Below, one piece after another: positions 51,643-55,835 of a stretch of 55,835 bases of DNA; position 1 is the first letter of the stretch; every line of letters begins with the position of its first letter. The position numbers and the translations under genes are program-made. The stretch spans positions 1 to 55,835 of the forward strand of contig WYBA01000004.1 of assembly GCA_011526095.1 (NCBI GenBank). The letters run 5' to 3'. The notes beneath the pieces are model-generated. The model was not told the origin of the DNA. It searched no databases and was given only the letters and a program-made list of their open reading frames with translations. The stretch comes from Myxococcales bacterium. GTDB lineage: Bacteria; Myxococcota_A; Polyangia; Haliangiales; Haliangiaceae.

Positions 51643-54558
51643 ATGGCCACGGGGACACGCGCCATCCGCACCACCTTGCTCGGCGCCGTCGCGGTGCTCG
51701 CGCTCGCCTGCGGCGACGACGGGCCCTCGGGCACGCCCGACGCCGCGGTCGCCGACGCCGCCGCGCCCGACGCCGCCGTCGACGACGAGCCCGTGCCGGT
51801 GCCTCGGGTCGAGCTGTCGACCGAGGCGATCGCGGTCACGCCCGGCGCGACGATCGAGCTGAGCTGGACCATCACCGACGGCGAGGCCGGCGTCGGCCTC
51901 GAGCTGCGCGCCGTCGCCCCGGGCGCCCCGGCGGCGACCACCGGGGCGCGGTGGTGGAACCCCGGCCTGCCGCCGGCCACCGGCGAGGTGCGGTGGCTCG
52001 CCGGGGACGGGAGCTGGCAGGCCGAGCCGACGCTCCACGCGGCGGCGGCCACCTCGGGCGCGCGCGCGGTCGCGCTGCCGACGCTCGCCGAGGGCGCGTG
52101 GCAGCTCCAGGCGGTGCTGCGCGCGGCGGACGACACCGCGGTCGACGCGGCCGCGGTCGACGTCGTGGCGTCGAGCCGGCCCGCCCTCCACCTGCGGGTC
52201 GACCGGCTCGCGGCCGGTCCCGACGACGAGGTCCGGGCCGAGCTGGTGGTCGCGCCGGGCGCGTCGCCCGGCCCCGCGCGCGTCGTGGCCTACCTCGTCG
52301 AGCCCGACGGCAGCGAGCGCGTGCTACCGGACGCGCTCGCCCCGGTCCGCGTCCCGCTGCTGGCGCGCACGTTCGGCGCGAACGGGACGTATCGCCTGAG
52401 CGCGCGGCTCGCCGACGCCACCACCGGCGCGCTGCTCGCGCTCGCCGAGGCGAGCTTCACCGTGTGCGCCACGCCGGCCGCGGTGAGCGGGATCGCTCGC
52501 CACGCGGACGGCAGCCCGCTCGCGGCCGGCGACGACGTGTCCGTGGCGCGCGTGGTGGCCCTCGAGCTCGAGGGCGGCGCGTGGATCACGGCGCCGCTCG
52601 CCGCCGACGGCACCTTCGCGCTCGAGCTGCGGCCGGGGACCTACGTCGTGCAGGCCGAGCTCGCGGACGCCACCGGGCGGTACGACGCGGTGTCGCCCGC
52701 GATCACGATCGGTGGCGGCTGCGAGCCGGTGCCCGACGTCGAGCTGGGCCCCCCGGCGCTCGCCCGCTCGCTCGCCGCCGCGCCGCGGCCGCGCGCGCCG
52801 CCGCCGCCGGCTGCCGGCGCGCGCCCGGCGATGGCGTCCGACGGCCTGCCGACCCCGTCGGTGCGGATCATCCTCGACGGCGACCCCGACTTCGCCGACA
52901 GCGAGCTGCTGTCGGGCTACTTCGCCGGCAGGCTCGCCGGCCGGGTCGGCCTCGACCTCGCGCTGATCACCATGGACGACACCCGACGCCTGCTGGCGTT
53001 CTCCTCGCAGCAGCAGGCCGCGGGCCTGCCGGGCGCGGGCTCCAACCTCGACCACTACTTCTCGGATGACTTCCTCCTGTTCGTCCGGCGCGTCGGCGCC
53101 GGCCCCGCGCGCTCCATCTCCGTCAAGCTCGTCGAGATCCGGACGAATCGAGTCGTCGCCGCCACGATGTCCCGCGCGCACCCCGAGCCGGAGACGCTCA
53201 CGGTGCTCGACGAGCTCGTGACGAAGACCGCGACGGATCTCGCGAGCGACGGCCGGTCGCTGTTCAGGGTGATCCGGGACGCCCAGCCTTGCCCGATCCA
53301 GCCGCGGCTGGACCTGGCGCAGCTGCCGGATCTGCCGGCGGGCGGCGCGCGCAGCGTGACGGTGAGTGCGACGCTTCGCGACGTCAACGGCCGGACGTGC
53401 GCCGGCCAGGAGGTGACCCTGCTGCACCGCACCGCCGCGATGGCCGCGCCGCAGCCGCAGGTCGTGACCACCGACGCCGACGGCGTCGCGTCGGCGACGT
53501 TCGTGTCACCGGGCACGCCCGGGGTGGAGACCTACCAGGCCGAGTACCAGGGCAGCAGCATCTCCGTGCCGTCCGCCCTGCGGTCGTACCGCGTGCTCGA
53601 GCCCGACGGCGCCGTGGGCGTCGTGCCCGATCGCGTCGTGGTCCGCCGCGGCGAGACGGTCGGCGTCGAGGTCCGGGTGCGCGACGGCGAGCTGTCGCCG
53701 CAGCCGACCGATCCGCTCACCTACGAGGCGACGATCGGCCAGCTCGCGGCCACGACGGGCACGACCGACGCGACCGGCGTCGCCGCGGTCTCCCTCGTGG
53801 TCGACCCCGCGGCCACCGTCGGCATCGGCGAGGTGTCGGCGCGGCGCGACGCGGCGCCCGGCGTGCGCGGGCGCGCCGACTACGTCGTCACCGACGTCGC
53901 GACGCTGACGATCACGCCGGGCTCGGCGCAGGTGGTGACGGGCGGGGCGACCGCCGTCGCCGGGGTCGTCGTGCTCGGCGACGGTCCGGTCGCCGGGATC
54001 GCGGTCGACGTCTCGGTCACCGGCGGCGGCCTCGTCGTCCCCGGCCGCGTCGTGACGGGCGCCGCCGGCGAGTACCGCGTCGAGTACCAGGCGCCCGCCG
54101 CCGGGGCCGGCACGGCGACGGTGACCGCGGCCATCGTCGTCGACGGCGTCCGGGTGACCGAGGCCGCGACGGTCGCGTACGACGACGTGCCGCCGCCGCC
54201 GATGAACGCGGTCATCATGGCCACCGGCACGGTCGCGACGAACCCCACGATCCCCGATCGCGTGGGCACCGGGGTGGTGCTGGCCGCGACCATCGTCGAC
54301 GGCGTGGTGACCGCGTGCACCTTCACCGACGCCGGAGAGCTCCCGGACGACCTCATCGCGCGCGGGTTCACCGCGACGCTCGGCGCGACCAGCCTCGGGC
54401 TCACCCATACCGAAGGGGACAACGCGTACGACTACACGTTCGCGATCCCGCCGGCGGGCCAGACGACATCGACGGGGACGTACAGCTTCGACCACAGCGG
54501 GCCCAAGCCGTTCTCGTACGACGAGACCTACGAGTTCACCGAGTTCCTCGTGCAGTGA
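51643..54558 (+). CDS. Large Ig-like domain lipoprotein
   Basis: The 971-residue product has a lipobox at Cys23 (LALAC) and an Asp/Ala-rich linker. Beta-sandwich-like domains of Ig or carboxypeptidase-regulatory type follow (LSTEAIAVTPGATIELSW, VSGIARHADGSPLAAGDDVS). A central mixed alpha/beta domain (about 405-560) begins SVRIILDGDPDFADSELL. Invasin-type or big-Ig-like repeats come after (VSATLRDVNGRTCAGQEV, VVRRGETVGVEVRV, and ITPGSAQVVTGGATAVAGVV). The central domain resembles the CsgG/FlgO-type alpha-beta layout, which is tentative. It is probably surface-exposed and anchored by lipid. No close family recognised. Confidence 0.75.
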   Translation: MATGTRAIRTTLLGAVAVLALACGDDGPSGTPDAAVADAAAPDAAVDDEPVPVPRVELSTEAIAVTPGATIELSWTITDGEAGVGLELRAVAPGAPAATTGARWWNPGLPPATGEVRWLAGDGSWQAEPTLHAAAATSGARAVALPTLAEGAWQLQAVLRAADDTAVDAAAVDVVASSRPALHLRVDRLAAGPDDEVRAELVVAPGASPGPARVVAYLVEPDGSERVLPDALAPVRVPLLARTFGANGTYRLSARLADATTGALLALAEASFTVCATPAAVSGIARHADGSPLAAGDDVSVARVVALELEGGAWITAPLAADGTFALELRPGTYVVQAELADATGRYDAVSPAITIGGGCEPVPDVELGPPALARSLAAAPRPRAPPPPAAGARPAMASDGLPTPSVRIILDGDPDFADSELLSGYFAGRLAGRVGLDLALITMDDTRRLLAFSSQQQAAGLPGAGSNLDHYFSDDFLLFVRRVGAGPARSISVKLVEIRTNRVVAATMSRAHPEPETLTVLDELVTKTATDLASDGRSLFRVIRDAQPCPIQPRLDLAQLPDLPAGGARSVTVSATLRDVNGRTCAGQEVTLLHRTAAMAAPQPQVVTTDADGVASATFVSPGTPGVETYQAEYQGSSISVPSALRSYRVLEPDGAVGVVPDRVVVRRGETVGVEVRVRDGELSPQPTDPLTYEATIGQLAATTGTTDATGVAAVSLVVDPAATVGIGEVSARRDAAPGVRGRADYVVTDVATLTITPGSAQVVTGGATAVAGVVVLGDGPVAGIAVDVSVTGGGLVVPGRVVTGAAGEYRVEYQAPAAGAGTATVTAAIVVDGVRVTEAATVAYDDVPPPPMNAVIMATGTVATNPTIPDRVGTGVVLAATIVDGVVTACTFTDAGELPDDLIARGFTATLGATSLGLTHTEGDNAYDYTFAIPPAGQTTSTGTYSFDHSGPKPFSYDETYEFTEFLVQ

Positions 54559-54591
54559 CCGGCCGGCGACGCGGGATCGGGCCTCCGTGCT

Positions 54592-54630
54592 CCTGCCCGC
54601 GCGCAGAACTTGCGGCGGGGCGCGGGCAGG
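54592..54630 (+). terminator. Perfect 11-bp inverted repeat downstream of the Ig-like lipoprotein gene
   Basis: CCTGCCCGCGC (54592-54602) and GCGCGGGCAGG (54620-54630) pair exactly with a 17-base loop, 34 bp after the stop at 54558 and 15 bp before the next GTG start. It could be a terminator, or its location may let it regulate initiation of the next gene. Confidence 0.45.
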
Positions 54631-54645
54631 GCCTACCCTGGGCGG

Positions 54646-55835
54646 GTGCGCCGCGTCCCGGGGATCGCGACCCTGATCGTGTGCTGGCTGGCGACGGCCG
54701 GCGCGGCCGAGGCCGGCCGTTCGGACCGCGTGCTGCGCAAGGGCCCGTACCTGCAGAACGTCGCGCCGCGCGCGGTGACGATCCTGTGGGAGACGGGGCG
54801 GGCGCGCGCGGGCACGCTGCGCGTGACCGGCCCGGGCGTCGATCGCACGATCGACCTGCCGGCGGCGCCGCGCCAGGAGGTCGTCGTCGACGGCCTGCAG
54901 CCGTCCTCGCGGTACGCCTACGAGGTGACGGTCGACGGCGTGGTCGAGCGCGGCGAGCTGGGGACCTCTCCCGAGGAGGGCACCGACGTCCCGTTCACCT
55001 TCGCGGTCTACGGCGACACCCGCAGCCAGGTCGATCCGCACCGCCGCGTCGTCGAGCGGATGCGGGCCGAGGTCCCGGACTTCCTGCTCGGCACCGGCGA
55101 CTTCGTCGACGACGGCGGCAAGGAAGCGCAGTGGCAGCAGTTCTTCGAGATCGAGCGGGACCTGCTGCGCGAGAACGTGATGTTCCCGGCGGTCGGCAAC
55201 CACGACCGCCAGGGCGGCGGGCGCACCGCCGACGCCTGGCGCGGCTACTTCGCGGTCCCCGACAACTCGCCCGACCCCGAGCGCTACTACGCGTTCACCT
55301 ACGGCAACAGCCGGGTGCTCGTCCTCGACTCGAACATGCACAGCTTCGCGCTGACCGACCAGACGGCGTGGCTCGAGGGGCAGCTCCAGGCGGCGCGCCA
55401 GGCGCCGGGCATCCGCCACATCTTCGTCGTGATGCACCACCCGCCATACTCGATCTCGCTGCACGGCGGCCACCGCGACCTGCGCGAGCGGTGGACCCCG
55501 CTGTACGAGAAGTACGACGTCGACGCGGTGTTCAGCGGCCACGATCACGTCTACTCGCGGGCGGAGAAGGGCGGCGTGCGCTACTTCGTCACCGGCGGCG
55601 GCGGCGCGCCGCTGTACCCGCGGTCGCCGCGCGCCTCGACGATCGACCGCCAGGCGACGAAGTACTTCGAGCGGGTCAACCACTACCTGCGGGTCCACGT
55701 CTACGGCGATCTGGTCGAGATCACCGCGTTGCGCGCCGACGGCACGGTGATGGAGACCGTGAGCTGGGGCGCGCCGCCGCCGCCCGCCGCGCCGGCGCCC
55801 GCGCCTTTTGGCAAAGTTAATTATTCAACTTTAAA
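54646..55835 (+). CDS. Calcineurin-like metallophosphatase, purple acid phosphatase type (partial, runs off window)
   Basis: The frame from GTG 54646 has no stop before the right edge. A signal peptide (about 1-24) is followed by a fibronectin-like N-terminal domain (AVTILWETGRARAGTLRV, LQPSSRYAYEVTV). The metallophosphatase core has AVYGDTRS, GTGDFVDDGG, VGNHDRQ, VMHHPPYS and SGHDHVYSR. All but the first metal motif follow the pattern D-x-H, GDxxD, GNHD, H, GHxH; the first is GDTR, as in other purple acid phosphatase-like bacterial proteins. A Pro/Ala tail ends at about 55803. The final roughly 31 bases are AT-rich and unlike the rest, so the real C-terminus may differ. Confidence 0.88.
   Translation, partial: MRRVPGIATLIVCWLATAGAAEAGRSDRVLRKGPYLQNVAPRAVTILWETGRARAGTLRVTGPGVDRTIDLPAAPRQEVVVDGLQPSSRYAYEVTVDGVVERGELGTSPEEGTDVPFTFAVYGDTRSQVDPHRRVVERMRAEVPDFLLGTGDFVDDGGKEAQWQQFFEIERDLLRENVMFPAVGNHDRQGGGRTADAWRGYFAVPDNSPDPERYYAFTYGNSRVLVLDSNMHSFALTDQTAWLEGQLQAARQAPGIRHIFVVMHHPPYSISLHGGHRDLRERWTPLYEKYDVDAVFSGHDHVYSRAEKGGVRYFVTGGGGAPLYPRSPRASTIDRQATKYFERVNHYLRVHVYGDLVEITALRADGTVMETVSWGAPPPPAAPAPAPFGKVNYSTL
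55805..55835. other. Abrupt AT-rich end of the window
   Basis: The last 31 bases (starting CTTTTGGCAAAG) are about two thirds A/T, whereas the preceding hundreds of bases are about three quarters G/C. The frame of the metallophosphatase continues through it without a stop. This could be the edge of foreign DNA or a contig-end artefact. Confidence 0.7.

Overview
The window is extremely GC-rich and densely coding. Codons end overwhelmingly in G or C, and GTG starts and 4-base start/stop overlaps are common. The content includes many lipoproteins with DUF-like, TPR, kelch or calcium-loop architectures, AgmX/PglI-type domains, TolQ/TolR-type proton-channel genes, a CNB/MshEN signalling pair and an HD-GYP protein. 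This points to the chromosome of a myxobacterium (phylum Myxococcota). A Haliangium/Kofleriaceae-like lineage is my guess from composition only; I could not run a phylogeny. No rRNA, tRNA, insertion sequence, prophage or CRISPR array was recognised.

Layout. 1-6282 (minus strand): the 5' part of an HNH/DUF222-type gene cut by the window edge, a 446-bp gene-free stretch, then two large multidomain signalling proteins (TPR-linker-CNB-CNB and MshEN-linker-GAF). 6381-9391: a cysteine desulfurase converging on a kelch-type lipoprotein. 9543-17301 (plus): an acyl-CoA operon (thiolase, 3-hydroxyacyl-CoA dehydrogenase, enoyl-CoA hydratase, two acyl-CoA dehydrogenases) interleaved with three AgmX-like lipoproteins, the last fused to a cupin. 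17412-19479: a small lipoprotein and a geranylgeranyl-reductase-type flavoprotein. 19428-21703 (minus): an HU/IHF protein with an acidic tail, a zinc-ribbon protein and the two subunits of a 3-oxoacid CoA-transferase. 21785-23802 (plus): SAM hydrolase family protein and an RlmD-type methyltransferase. 23815-27386 (minus): two envelope proteins, an amidohydrolase and holA. 27496-32516: rpsT, mazG (opposite strand), then phoH, an HD-GYP protein and ybeY. 32578-45676 (all minus): a 1017-residue calcium-loop lipoprotein, rlmI, a secreted protein, two paralogous TPR lipoproteins, a membrane protein, two ExbD-like and one ExbB/TolQ-like proteins, a lipoprotein and a class A penicillin-binding protein. 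45691-end (plus): a large TPR protein, a DHH-like/nitrilase/serine acetyltransferase operon, a 971-residue Ig-like lipoprotein and a metallophosphatase that runs off the right edge.

How the genes fit together. The thiolase-to-acyl-CoA dehydrogenase block with the nearby CoA-transferase supplies a short-chain acyl-CoA (acetoacetyl/butyryl-CoA) pathway. The phoH/ybeY/rpsT/rlm genes form a ribosome and RNA neighbourhood. The ExbB-ExbD-ExbD block with TPR lipoproteins looks like a proton-driven envelope motor of unknown load. The least explained items are the AgmX lipoproteins embedded in the acyl-CoA operon, an ExbD with a six-cysteine periplasmic insert, an HD-GYP with a roughly 110-residue insertion, a 23-bp tandem hairpin array at 42451-42550, and an abrupt AT-rich 31-bp end at the right edge.
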